A stretch of 64,000 nucleotides of DNA from Brevibacterium yomogidense (GTDB lineage Bacteria; Actinomycetota; Actinomycetes; Actinomycetales; Brevibacteriaceae). Below the pieces are notes generated by a model. The model saw nothing but the letters and a program-made list of their open reading frames with translations. It had not been told where the DNA came from and ran no database searches. The stretch is from positions 1-64,000 of the forward strand of contig NZ_FWFF01000020.1 of NCBI RefSeq assembly GCF_900163715.1. The letters are read 5' to 3'. The stretch's first letter is position 1, and the number at the start of each line of letters is the position of its first letter. This document shows, in pieces, positions 54,781 through 63,187 of this stretch. The translations under genes and the position numbers were made by a program.

Positions 54781-55608
54781 GTGGCAGCACGCTTCTCACG
54801 CTACGTCGCGATCGGCGATTCCTTCACGGAAGGACTCATGGACTTCGCCGCCGATTCCGAGCACACCGACCCCGGCGACGGGTTCCGCGGATGGGCGGAC
54901 CGGCTCGCCGAGCAGCTCGTCACCTCGCCGGCTGGCTCACCCGACCTCGCATACGCGAACCTCGCGATCCGCGGCCGCCTGGCCGACCAGGTGCTGACCG
55001 AGCAGCTGCCGAGAGCCCTCGAACTGGCACCGGACCTCGTGAGCATCGTCGCCGGCGGCAACGACTGCCTGCGTCCATACACGGACATCGACGCGCTGGC
55101 GGGAGAGATCGAATCCGCTGTCGTCCGGCTGCGCGAGGCCGGGGTCGAGGTCCTCATGGCCACCGGCTACGACACGGAGACCGCGTCGCCCCTGCTGCGT
55201 GCGGTGCGGTCCCGCGTCGCCATCTTCAACAGCCACCTCTGGACGATCGCCCAGCGGCACGGCTGCCACATGCTCGACCTGTGGGGCCTGCGCGACCTCT
55301 ACAGCTCTGAGATGTGGGCCGACGACCGCATCCACCTGAGCGCACTGGGGCACGAGCTCGTGTCACGGCAGGCACTCGCGACGCTCGAGGGCACGGCGGC
55401 CACGCGCCGCGGCTTCGCGATGCCGGAGCGGCCAGGGCGTCCCGTGCGGCAGGCGGTGGCCGAGGAGACGACGTGGGTGCGGACCCACCTCGCCCCTTGG
55501 GTATCGCGCCGGCTGCGTGGCGTGTCCAGCGGCGACGGGCTGGAACCGAAGCTGCCCACCCTCACGCGCGTGCGCGGCGCGGACGGGCAGGATCCGGGGC
55601 AGGACTGA
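54781..55608 (+). CDS. SGNH/GDSL hydrolase
   Basis: 275 residues from a GTG (VAARFSRYVAIGDSFTEG) with AGGAGG nine bases upstream; an ATG at 54742 in frame is the alternative. SGNH blocks: GDSFTEG (Ser nucleophile), LAIRGRLADQ (Gly), AGGNDCLRP (Asn) and ADDRIHLSALGHELVS (Asp and His). It should be an esterase/lipase-type enzyme; no signal peptide, so likely cytosolic. It is divergent from the amidohydrolase. The last codons start a 15-bp repeat. Confidence 0.9.
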   Translation: MAARFSRYVAIGDSFTEGLMDFAADSEHTDPGDGFRGWADRLAEQLVTSPAGSPDLAYANLAIRGRLADQVLTEQLPRALELAPDLVSIVAGGNDCLRPYTDIDALAGEIESAVVRLREAGVEVLMATGYDTETASPLLRAVRSRVAIFNSHLWTIAQRHGCHMLDLWGLRDLYSSEMWADDRIHLSALGHELVSRQALATLEGTAATRRGFAMPERPGRPVRQAVAEETTWVRTHLAPWVSRRLRGVSSGDGLEPKLPTLTRVRGADGQDPGQD

Positions 55609-55698
55609 CCCGGGCGGGACTGGCTTGGGCGGTGTTGGCTGGGGCAGGGCTTGCCGGGGCAGGTCCGGCGTGGGTGGGACTGGCGTGGGCAGGGCTGG
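55594..55698 (+). repeat. seven 15-bp tandem repeats across the GDSL hydrolase stop codon
   Basis: Units start every 15 bases from 55594 (CCGGGGCAGGACTGA, then CCCGGGCGGGACTGG and five variants). The first holds the stop codon; later units carry TGG, TTG or CGG in its place. The unit is five codons. Confidence 0.85.
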
Positions 55699-55701
55699 CC
55701 G

Positions 55702-57201
55702 TCAGGCCGCGCCCAGGAGGTCCTGCAGCGGGCCCGACACGAAGTAGACGAGGAAGAGCGCGCTCGTGAGCAGCATGAGGGGGTGCACCTCGCGGATCCG
55801 CCCGCGGACGATCTTGATGATCGCGTAGGTGAGGAACCCCGCCCCGATCCCGTTCGTGATCGAGTAGGAGAACGGCATCATGACGATCGTCATGTAGGCC
55901 GGGATCGCGAGCTCCAGATCCTTCCAGTCGATGTCCGTGATCTGCTGCATCATGAGGAAGCCCACGAGCACCAGGGTGGGCGCCGCCGCCTCCGTCGGGA
56001 TGACCGCGGCCAGCGGGGCCAGGAGGATCGTCACGAGGAACAGCACGCCGGTGACGACGTTCGCCAGTCCGGTCCGCGCACCGTCGCCGGCACCCACGGT
56101 CGACTCGATGAAGCCGGAGTTCGACGAGGTGCCGCCCATGCCGCCGCCGATCGCACCCAGTGCGTCCGCGACCATGATCCGCCGGGAATGGGGGATCTCG
56201 CCGTCCACGTCCTCGATTCCACCGGTCTTCGCGACTGCCACCATCGTGCCGAGCAGATCGAAGAAGTTCGCCAGCAGCATCGTGAAGACCGCGAGCGTCG
56301 CGGCGATGATGCCGATGTGCTGCCATGAGCCCAGGAGGTTGAAGGAGCCCAGGACGGAGAAGTCCGGAAGCGACAGCCACTGCTGATCCAGTGTGGGGAC
56401 GGAGAGGCCCCAGCCGTGCTCGTTCGCGGGTTCACCGTCGTCGCCGGTCTTGGGTCCCACGTGGAAGATCGCCTCGAGCACCAGGGCGAGGACCGTGGCG
56501 CCCACGATGGACAGCAGGATCGCGCCGCGCAGTCCCGACGCCCACATGACGAAGAGTGCGAAGAGCGCGACGAGGAAGATGACGAGCGGCCAGCCGGAGA
56601 TGTAGCCGCCCATGCCCAGCTGGAAGCCCGGGCCGCCGTCGTAGGAGATGAAGCCCGCGTTGATCATGCCGATCATGGCGATGAAGAGTCCGATGCCCAC
56701 GCTGATCGCGGTCTTGAGCTCCGGCGGCACGGCGTTGAAGATCGCGGTGCGAAAGCCGGTGAGCACGAGGATGAGCAGGATGATGCCCTCGATCACGACG
56801 AGCCCCATCGCGTCCGCCCACGTCATGCCCGGAAGCGCGACGATGCCGTAGGTGAGCAGAGCGGACAGGCCGAGGCTCGAGGACACCGCCATCGGGAAGT
56901 TGCCCACGAGTCCCATGAGGATCGTCAGCAGGCCGGACACCAGCGAGGTCGCCGCGGCGATCGCCGGCAGGTTCGGGACGTCGCCTCCGCCCAGGAACTC
57001 ACCCGCGGAATCGGCGACGGTGCCGAGGATCAGAGGGTTGAGAACGACGATGTAGGCCATCGAGAAGAAGGTCGCGACACCGCCGCGCACTTCCCGTCCC
57101 ACGCTCGAATGGCGAGTGGAGATCTCGAAGAAGCGATCGAGGAATCCGGTGGTCTTCGCGCTGTCGGCCGCGTGCTCGCTGGGAGTGCTCTGAGGAATCA
57201 C
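55702..57201 (-). CDS. NCS2 family purine/xanthine-type permease (AzgA-like)
   Basis: 499 residues, 14 TM helices. Family landmarks are RGGVATFFSMAYIVVLNPLIL, SSSLGLSALLTYGIVALPGMTW, the substrate-site region NSGFIESTVGAGDGARTGLANV and FFDLLGTMVAVAKTGG. It should import adenine, guanine or hypoxanthine with protons. Confidence 0.93.
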   Translation of the reverse strand: MIPQSTPSEHAADSAKTTGFLDRFFEISTRHSSVGREVRGGVATFFSMAYIVVLNPLILGTVADSAGEFLGGGDVPNLPAIAAATSLVSGLLTILMGLVGNFPMAVSSSLGLSALLTYGIVALPGMTWADAMGLVVIEGIILLILVLTGFRTAIFNAVPPELKTAISVGIGLFIAMIGMINAGFISYDGGPGFQLGMGGYISGWPLVIFLVALFALFVMWASGLRGAILLSIVGATVLALVLEAIFHVGPKTGDDGEPANEHGWGLSVPTLDQQWLSLPDFSVLGSFNLLGSWQHIGIIAATLAVFTMLLANFFDLLGTMVAVAKTGGIEDVDGEIPHSRRIMVADALGAIGGGMGGTSSNSGFIESTVGAGDGARTGLANVVTGVLFLVTILLAPLAAVIPTEAAAPTLVLVGFLMMQQITDIDWKDLELAIPAYMTIVMMPFSYSITNGIGAGFLTYAIIKIVRGRIREVHPLMLLTSALFLVYFVSGPLQDLLGAA

Positions 57202-57242
57202 CGCTCTATGCTAGCGTCCGGCCGCTTCGCGCGGAGAACCCC

Positions 57243-57692
57243 TCAGTCATCGTCATCATCGTCATCATCGTCGTCATCGTCGTCATCGTCGTCGTCGTAG
57301 TCGTCGTAGTCGTAGTCGTCGTCATCGTCGTCGCACTCCCACTCGCCGTCGTCCCACTCGCAGACCTCTCCGGAACCGCCGCCGGTGCCTCCGCCGGAGC
57401 TGCCACCCGAATCTCGAGCCGCAGGGACGGGCGCGGGCTTCTCCTGGAGTGAGGCGCTGCTCGTCGGCAGGTCCTCGGCATCGCGGCGGGTGACGGTGCC
57501 GTCCTCGTTCCGGATGAGGATCGAGCCTCCATCGCTGGACTCGGGGTCATCCACTGCGGGTGCGGTGGTCTCACCGACGCTGATACCCGGGCTCGTGGCG
57601 CCGTTGTCATCGGTCAGGGGCACGATGACGAAGGCGGCGGCGGCGACCAGACCGACGACGCCGACCAGAATGGGGGCCTGCACCGACTTCAT
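57243..57692 (-). CDS. secreted/anchored protein ending in a poly-Asp tail
   Basis: 149 residues. A hydrophobic N-terminal segment (9-26) could be a signal or anchor. Then comes a Thr/Ser/Asp-rich stretch, a Gly/Ser linker and a Cys pair in CEWDDGEWEC (111, 120), followed by 29 residues that are all Asp except for four Tyr, ending with 17 Asp in a row (133-149). No known domain. A Ca2+ or cationic ligand trap is conceivable. It lies 61 bases after the response regulator on the same strand. Confidence 0.75.
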   Translation of the reverse strand: MKSVQAPILVGVVGLVAAAAFVIVPLTDDNGATSPGISVGETTAPAVDDPESSDGGSILIRNEDGTVTRRDAEDLPTSSASLQEKPAPVPAARDSGGSSGGGTGGGSGEVCEWDDGEWECDDDDDDYDYDDYDDDDDDDDDDDDDDDDD

Positions 57693-57737
57693 GCCACCTA
57701 CTGTTCCAACCGTGTGTGAATCGGCAGTGAAGCGGTG

Positions 57738-57753
57738 ATGAGAGATCTCTCAT
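57738..57753. promoter_or_regulatory. 16-bp perfect palindrome between the regulator and poly-Asp genes
   Basis: ATGAGAGATCTCTCAT lies immediately after the response regulator stop codon (57754) and 46 bases before the poly-Asp gene. It may be an operator; as a hairpin it would be too short for a strong terminator. Confidence 0.55.
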
Positions 57754-58443
57754 TCACGCGACGAGGCGGTACCCGGAGCCTCGGACGGTCGCGATCGATT
57801 CGGCCCCGAGCTTCCTGCGCAGATACCCCACGTAGACATCGACCACATTGGACGCGCCGTCGTAGTCGTAGCCCCACACGCGCGACAGGAGCTGCTCGCG
57901 GCTGAGGACCTGCCCCGGGTGCTCGAAGAACATGAGTGCCATCGAGTACTCGCGTGCACTCAGCTCGACCTGCCGGGTGCCGGTATCGGTCGCGACCGCG
58001 ATGGTGCGGGTGCGCACGTCCAGCGACAGATCGCCCGCCTCCAGCACGTCCGAGGCGGTCTCCGCGGACGCCGCTCCGTTCGCACCGACGGCTCTGGCCC
58101 GCAGCCGGATGCGCGCGAGCAGCTCCTCGAAGCGGAAGGGCTTCGAGAGGTAGTCGTCCGCCCCGCCCTCCAGCCCGTGCACGGTGTCCTCGACGGAGTC
58201 CCGCGCCGTGACGATGATGACGGGGATCGTCGATCCGAGTTCGCGCAGGTTGCGCAGGACGGTGAAGCCGTCCATCCGCGGCAGGCCGACGTCGAGCACG
58301 AGGAGGTCGAAATCTCCGCTGCTCGCATAGTCCAGTGCCGTGATGCCGTCGTCGACCACGGTCGGCGTGTATCCGCTGGCCTTGAGACCGCGCGCGACGA
58401 ATCGTGAGATGCGCGGTTCGTCCTCCGCGACGAGGATCCTCAT
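57754..58443 (-). CDS. OmpR-family response regulator
   Basis: 229 residues: receiver with Asp7/Asp9 acidic pocket, phospho-acceptor Asp51 (LLVLDVGLP) and YLSKPF, and winged helix LSAREYSMALMFFEHPGQVLSREQLL with GYLRRKLG and VRGSGYRLV. It overlaps the histidine kinase stop, which is upstream of it (kinase first, regulator second). Likely target is the poly-Asp gene directly downstream. Confidence 0.93.
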   Translation of the reverse strand: MRILVAEDEPRISRFVARGLKASGYTPTVVDDGITALDYASSGDFDLLVLDVGLPRMDGFTVLRNLRELGSTIPVIIVTARDSVEDTVHGLEGGADDYLSKPFRFEELLARIRLRARAVGANGAASAETASDVLEAGDLSLDVRTRTIAVATDTGTRQVELSAREYSMALMFFEHPGQVLSREQLLSRVWGYDYDGASNVVDVYVGYLRRKLGAESIATVRGSGYRLVA

Positions 58444-60002
58444 GCATGCCTCCTGGCATCGGGTGGGGGCTGGTTCGGGAACTGGGGTGGGCTCGATGGG
58501 ACAGGCGGCACCTCCAGCAGCGGGAGGATGAGCGAGAAGTCCGAGCCGACCCCCGGTTGGGAATCGACGTGGACGCGCCCGCCGTGCCCCTCCGCGATCG
58601 CCCGGACGATCGACAGGCCCAGACCGCTTCCGGACACGGAACTCCCGGAGTCCACCTGCACGAACCTCTCGAAGATCGTATCGAGCCTGTCGGTCGGGAT
58701 CCCCGCGCCCTCATCCCGCAGGCTGATGAGGATGCTGCGAGACCCCGCATCAGCGGTCCCGGGGAGCGGTCGACGGCCGATCGTCGTGACGCGCAGGCGG
58801 ATGCGGGAGCCCTCCGCGCTGAACCGCACGGCATTCGCCGCGAGCTGGACGACCGCCTGGATGAGGCGATCGCTGTCCGCCAGCACGGTGCCGCGCGCAT
58901 CGGACTCCAGCGTCCAGTCCCGCGTTCCCAGATGCTCGATGCGGGCCAGCACCCGCGATCCGAACTGCTCCAGGTCGACGGGTGCGGTGCGGATGAAATC
59001 GGGCCTCCGCGACTTCGCCAGCGTCGACAGGTCGGTCACCAGCTTGTCCATCCGCTCGACCTCCTCGAGCGCGATCTGCCGGCTCTCCGCCACGTCGTCG
59101 GGGTCCGTCGCGTCTGTGGTCTCGAACGTCCCGCGGATGATGGTGAGAGGCGTGCGCAGCTCGTGGCTCACATCGCTCATGAAGCGCCGCTGCTCGATGA
59201 ATCCGTCGTCGATCCGATCCAGCATCGTGTTGAACGTGCGGGCCAGGGCGGCGACGTCATCGTCGGTCTCCGGGACCGTGACCCGCATCTCGAGGTCGTC
59301 GGGGGTGATGGACTCCGTCGCCTCCCGCAGTTCCCCCAGCGGGCGCATGAGCCGTCCGCTCACCAGGTATCCGGCGACCGCGGCGAGGAGCAGGACGCCG
59401 AACGACGTGGCCGCGAAGATCCCGGCCGACGTCCAGATCTCCTCCCGCTGCACGGAGATCCGGTTGGCGACGACGAACGTCCCCTCCCGGTCGTCTCCGC
59501 CGACGGATACGGAGGCCACCGCGGCACGATGCACCTCACCGTCGACGGTGAGGTCGACGAAGACCGTCCGACCGGGAACGCGGTGACGGCGGATCTGCTC
59601 GAGCACCGCTTGGTCGGAGAGGGAGTAGGGCAGGTCCTCCGGCTGGTAGCGCGGTGCTCCGTCCACCAGCGCGAGGACGGATTCGTACTGGCCCGGAACG
59701 ACCGCCGCTGTGGCGGACTTCAGGAGCTCTTCGAGACCTGCGGGCGACTGGTCCATCGACTGCTGGGCGAGCAGTGTGAGCTCATCGATCTCCTGCCGCA
59801 GCTCCAGATCGACGCGATCCTCGAGCGTCTCGAACTGCGAGGTGTAGGTGACTGCGCCGGCGGCGGCGAGTCCCACGAGCATGAATGCCAGCATCATCGC
59901 GAGGACCCGTCCGCGGACGGTGCGACGCCCGGGCAGCACCGTCGACGACGAACGAGGCGTGTGCTCCGTTCCGCCGCTCTCATGCGTCATGCGCATCAGC
60001 AT
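58440..60002 (-). CDS. sensor histidine kinase
   Basis: 520 residues from ATG 60002; nearby ATG codons at 59996 and 59990 and a TTG at 60026 are equally possible, and none has a good ribosome site. TM1 (about 33-53), sensor loop, TM2 near 190-215, HAMP, HisKA with phospho-acceptor His in SDVSHELRTPLTI (about 280), N box VQLAANAVRFS, and G boxes DEGAGIP and GSGLGLSIVRAIAEGHGG. It acts on the regulator at 57754-58443. Confidence 0.92.
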   Translation of the reverse strand: MLMRMTHESGGTEHTPRSSSTVLPGRRTVRGRVLAMMLAFMLVGLAAAGAVTYTSQFETLEDRVDLELRQEIDELTLLAQQSMDQSPAGLEELLKSATAAVVPGQYESVLALVDGAPRYQPEDLPYSLSDQAVLEQIRRHRVPGRTVFVDLTVDGEVHRAAVASVSVGGDDREGTFVVANRISVQREEIWTSAGIFAATSFGVLLLAAVAGYLVSGRLMRPLGELREATESITPDDLEMRVTVPETDDDVAALARTFNTMLDRIDDGFIEQRRFMSDVSHELRTPLTIIRGTFETTDATDPDDVAESRQIALEEVERMDKLVTDLSTLAKSRRPDFIRTAPVDLEQFGSRVLARIEHLGTRDWTLESDARGTVLADSDRLIQAVVQLAANAVRFSAEGSRIRLRVTTIGRRPLPGTADAGSRSILISLRDEGAGIPTDRLDTIFERFVQVDSGSSVSGSGLGLSIVRAIAEGHGGRVHVDSQPGVGSDFSLILPLLEVPPVPSSPPQFPNQPPPDARRHA

Positions 60003-60038
60003 CGCCGATCGGTGCGAGATCGACAACTCCCGCTGACG

Positions 60039-60077
60039 CGCAGAGCGCCTCGCCCAGGATGGGAGAGGCGCTCTGCG
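60039..60077 (-). terminator. 13-bp stem terminator downstream of tRNA-Thr
   Basis: CGCAGAGCGCCTC and GAGGCGCTCTGCG flank 13 bases. It lies eight bases after the tRNA-Thr 3' end in its transcription direction and before the histidine kinase. Confidence 0.8.
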
Positions 60078-60084
60078 GATTCGG

Positions 60085-60158
60085 AGCCTCCTATCGGATT
60101 CGAACCGATGACCCTCTGTTTACAAGACAGATGCTCTGGCCAGCTGAGCTAAGGAGGC
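60085..60158 (-). tRNA. tRNA-Thr (anticodon UGU)
   Basis: On the minus strand GCCTCCT pairs with AGGAGGC in the acceptor stem. The anticodon arm is TCTGT-CTTGTAA-ACAGA with anticodon TGT, and the T arm is ATCGG-TTCGAAT-CCGAT. The discriminator base is U. CCA is not encoded. Confidence 0.95.
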
Positions 60159-60254
60159 GTACGGCGACCCAGTGTAGACGATGGGGCGGTGCGCCGCATG
60201 CCGCGGCGGTCGGCGGGCGTTCCCGCCGACCGCCGCGATAGCTTGGCCGGAGAC

Positions 60255-61130
60255 TCAGCTCTGGCCGGAGGCGCGGATGAGGTCCGCCGCGAAGGTCTCG
60301 CGGTTCGACCAGTCGCCCTGGTACGGCTCACCGTCGATGGTGATGTGCGGGGTGCCCTGCAGGCCCTCGTCGTTCAGCGCATCCTGCGTGCTGCTCTCGA
60401 CGTAGCGGTCGAAGGCGACCTCCGTCACGCAGTCGCGGACGGTCGCGGAATCCTCGTTGGCGACCTCCGCGTCGACGTCCACACCTGCCGATTCGGCGAT
60501 CGACAGCAGCTGCTCGTCCTCCATGCCCGTCTGGCCCTCGCCCGGCTGCTGCGCGAAGAGCTCGAGCATCACATCGGGGAGCAGCTCCGACTGGCCGGAG
60601 TCCGCGATGCAGGAGGCCATGTTCGCCGACCGCGTCGAGTACTCGTTGCCGCCGGACTGGCGGTCGAGGATCGCGACGGGCTCGTACTCGAGCACGATCG
60701 AGCCGTCTTCGGCCAGGGTGCTGAGCGTCTCGCCGTTCGTCTCCTCGAAGGCCTTGCAGCCAGGGCACTGGAAGTCCAGGTACACCTTGACCACGGCCGC
60801 GCCCTCGGCGGCACCGGAGTCCGCTGCCGTCGGGAGGTCGGACACGTCAGCGCCCTCCTCCTCACCCGAGGGCTGCACTGCCTGGATCCCGTCCTCACCC
60901 GCCGCGAACGCGACGGTGCCGGACACCATCGCCTGCGGAGGCGCCACGGGTCGCGATGACTGCCAGACCAGCGTTCCGACGACGGCTACCACTGCCACTA
61001 CTACCACGGCGATGCCGGCGTAGAGAATGGTCTTGACCGTCTTCTCCTTCTTCGCCTGCGCTGCGGCGATCTGGCGTGCCTGCTCCCGCGCGGTGTTGCG
61101 CCGGTCCTTGGGTGACGGATGATTCGCCAT
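60255..61130 (-). CDS. membrane-anchored DsbA-like thioredoxin-fold protein
   Basis: 291 residues. A basic cytosolic head (MANHPSPKDRRNTAREQARQ), one TM helix (about 33-56), an acidic linker and a DsbA-like domain with active site CPGC (Cys122, Cys125) in VYLDFQCPGCKAFEE. The cis-Pro loop is LQGTPHITIDG. Two further Cys (MASCIADSG and VRDCVTEV) may form a structural disulfide. It makes or shuffles disulfides outside the membrane. It is distinct from the protein at 7282 (CPYC). Confidence 0.9.
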   Translation of the reverse strand: MANHPSPKDRRNTAREQARQIAAAQAKKEKTVKTILYAGIAVVVVAVVAVVGTLVWQSSRPVAPPQAMVSGTVAFAAGEDGIQAVQPSGEEEGADVSDLPTAADSGAAEGAAVVKVYLDFQCPGCKAFEETNGETLSTLAEDGSIVLEYEPVAILDRQSGGNEYSTRSANMASCIADSGQSELLPDVMLELFAQQPGEGQTGMEDEQLLSIAESAGVDVDAEVANEDSATVRDCVTEVAFDRYVESSTQDALNDEGLQGTPHITIDGEPYQGDWSNRETFAADLIRASGQS

Positions 61131-61226
61131 GGGCCCTCATGATCGTTGACATTTGAATTTTTACAGTACGAGGCTACAGCCCGGAGTCAGTCGACCACTG
61201 TCAGGTCGCTCACAGAACGAGTGGTC

Positions 61227-63095
61227 TCACAGTCCCGGCTCCGGAAGGACATCGAACGGGTTCTCCGACGATGGCCACCACACGGCGGACGCCCCGCTCA
61301 GCGCCGTCGTGAGTGCGAGGGCGGCGAGGACGACGAGCGCGATCGCCCATATCCCCTCCGCGCGCGGACTCCGCACCAGGGGCGCCACGAGCACCCGTGA
61401 GCCCAGACGCAGGTTCTGCGACCCGGGGCCCAGCCACAGGACCACGCCGAACACCAGTGCCGCAGTCCAGAGGGCCCATTCCTCATTGCGCCCCTCCGGT
61501 ACGATCCCCACGACATCCAGCCACGCCAGCACAGCCGCTGCGGCTGCGGCGACGGTCGGGAGGATGAGGCTGAGGGTCGAGGTGAGGATCGACGCGAGAG
61601 CGGAGCCGGGAGCGCGGGCGACCGCTGACCAGCCTGACGCCGACTGCGGCCCGTACTCCACGAATCGGCGCCGCTGCGCGGCGTGGAGGCGCCCGGCGGT
61701 GCGGGCCACGACCTGCCACAGCAGCATGACGATGGCCACGAGCAGCGGTCCCAGCGCGGTGAAGGCGATCGCGAACAGGTTGAGCGCCAGCAGGAACCAG
61801 GCGGCGCCCGGCAGCCGTCGGCCCTGCGCGGAGTACGGCGAGTAGCCCTGCGCGTCGACAGGCCGGGCTTGGCCGTACGGCTGCATCTGTCCGTGCGGTC
61901 CCGGCTGCCCGGGACCGTGGGGACCACCGGCGTAGGCAGCTCCCACGTATCCGTTCGGCGAGGACTGTCCCTGCCGCTGACGCGCGGCCTCGTCGAGTGT
62001 GAGGGCGCCGTAGGGGCGCTCACCCGGCTGCAGTCCATATCCCTGACCGTGCTGCGGCGGGGCGGGAGGCGAACCGACCGGAGGACCTGCCATCGGCGGG
62101 CCGGCCGAGCCGACCGCGGCTCCGTGCTGCGGGCCTCCGGCTCCGTACTGCCCGGGAGGTCCGGCGGCCTGCTGGGCGACTGCGGGCAGGCCCACGGCGG
62201 TCTGCGGTGGACCGTGGTGCGCGCGCGGCTGTCCCGGATAGGCGCCGGCGGCCCCTATCGCATCCGCGCGGGGGATCTGCGCGCTCGTCCCGCCGCCCAG
62301 CTCCGGCACGCGTCCCGACTCGATGTCGACGAGCGCCTGCAGGATCATCGCTCCCGACGGGCGGCGCTCCGGCTTGGGCTCCAGGCAGGCGCGCAGGAGC
62401 GGCACGAACCGCGGCGGCACGTCGTCGAGGTCCGCCCGTCCCATCGCGACGCGCCCCAGCACTGCTTCGAGCGGACCGGAGCCGAACGGGTTCCGGCCGG
62501 TCGCGGCGAACACCATCGTCGCCGCCCAGCCCCACCAGTCCGTCTTCTCGCTGGACGGCTTGCCGTCGGCGATCTCCGGGCTGAGATAGCCGGGAGTCCC
62601 CATGACGAGCCCCGTCGCGGTGACCTTGACCTCGTCAGCGACCTGCGCGATGCCGAAGTCGATGACCATCGGTTCGCCGTCCATGATCATGACGTTCGCG
62701 GGTTTGAGGTCGCGGTGGATGACGCCTGCGTCGTGGACCGCGTTGAGGGCGTCCAGCAGGGCGTGGCCGAAGTGGACGAGTTCGTCCTCCTGGAACGGCC
62801 CATTCTCGCGCACATCCTCGGACAGCGTCGTGCCGTCGACGAATTCGGTGATGATGAAGGGACGGTCGGACTCGAGCTCTGCATCCAGCACCTCTGCGAT
62901 CCGCGGGTGCTTGATGCGCCGCAGCGTCCGCACCTCGCGGGCGAGCCTGCGGCGCGCCGTCTCATCACTGGAGATGTGCGGGTGGAGCACTTTGACCGCG
63001 ACGGGGCTGTTGCCGCCGTCGATCCCCAGGTGCACGACGCCCATGCCGCCCGCACCGAGCTCCTCGATCAGGCGGTATCCGCCCAGTTCCTCCAT
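61227..63095 (-). CDS. membrane-anchored Ser/Thr protein kinase
   Basis: 622 residues from ATG 63095 (MEELGGYRLIEELG). Hanks-type kinase domain 1-265: P-loop GAGGMGVV, Lys35 (VAVKVL), HRDLKPANV and IDFGIAQ. A long Gly/Pro/Gln-rich linker follows (about 280-440), then four or so TM helices with no extracytoplasmic PASTA repeats. It phosphorylates proteins in response to an unknown signal. It is divergent from otsA. Confidence 0.92.
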   Translation of the reverse strand: MEELGGYRLIEELGAGGMGVVHLGIDGGNSPVAVKVLHPHISSDETARRRLAREVRTLRRIKHPRIAEVLDAELESDRPFIITEFVDGTTLSEDVRENGPFQEDELVHFGHALLDALNAVHDAGVIHRDLKPANVMIMDGEPMVIDFGIAQVADEVKVTATGLVMGTPGYLSPEIADGKPSSEKTDWWGWAATMVFAATGRNPFGSGPLEAVLGRVAMGRADLDDVPPRFVPLLRACLEPKPERRPSGAMILQALVDIESGRVPELGGGTSAQIPRADAIGAAGAYPGQPRAHHGPPQTAVGLPAVAQQAAGPPGQYGAGGPQHGAAVGSAGPPMAGPPVGSPPAPPQHGQGYGLQPGERPYGALTLDEAARQRQGQSSPNGYVGAAYAGGPHGPGQPGPHGQMQPYGQARPVDAQGYSPYSAQGRRLPGAAWFLLALNLFAIAFTALGPLLVAIVMLLWQVVARTAGRLHAAQRRRFVEYGPQSASGWSAVARAPGSALASILTSTLSLILPTVAAAAAAVLAWLDVVGIVPEGRNEEWALWTAALVFGVVLWLGPGSQNLRLGSRVLVAPLVRSPRAEGIWAIALVVLAALALTTALSGASAVWWPSSENPFDVLPEPGL

Positions 63096-63187
63096 TCCCA
63101 CGCGGCTAAGCTTAGAGGAGAGACCTGAAAGCACCCGGCCGGGCCGTTCGGCCGGCGTTCAGCAGGAGCTCGGGAGGAGTGCACCGC

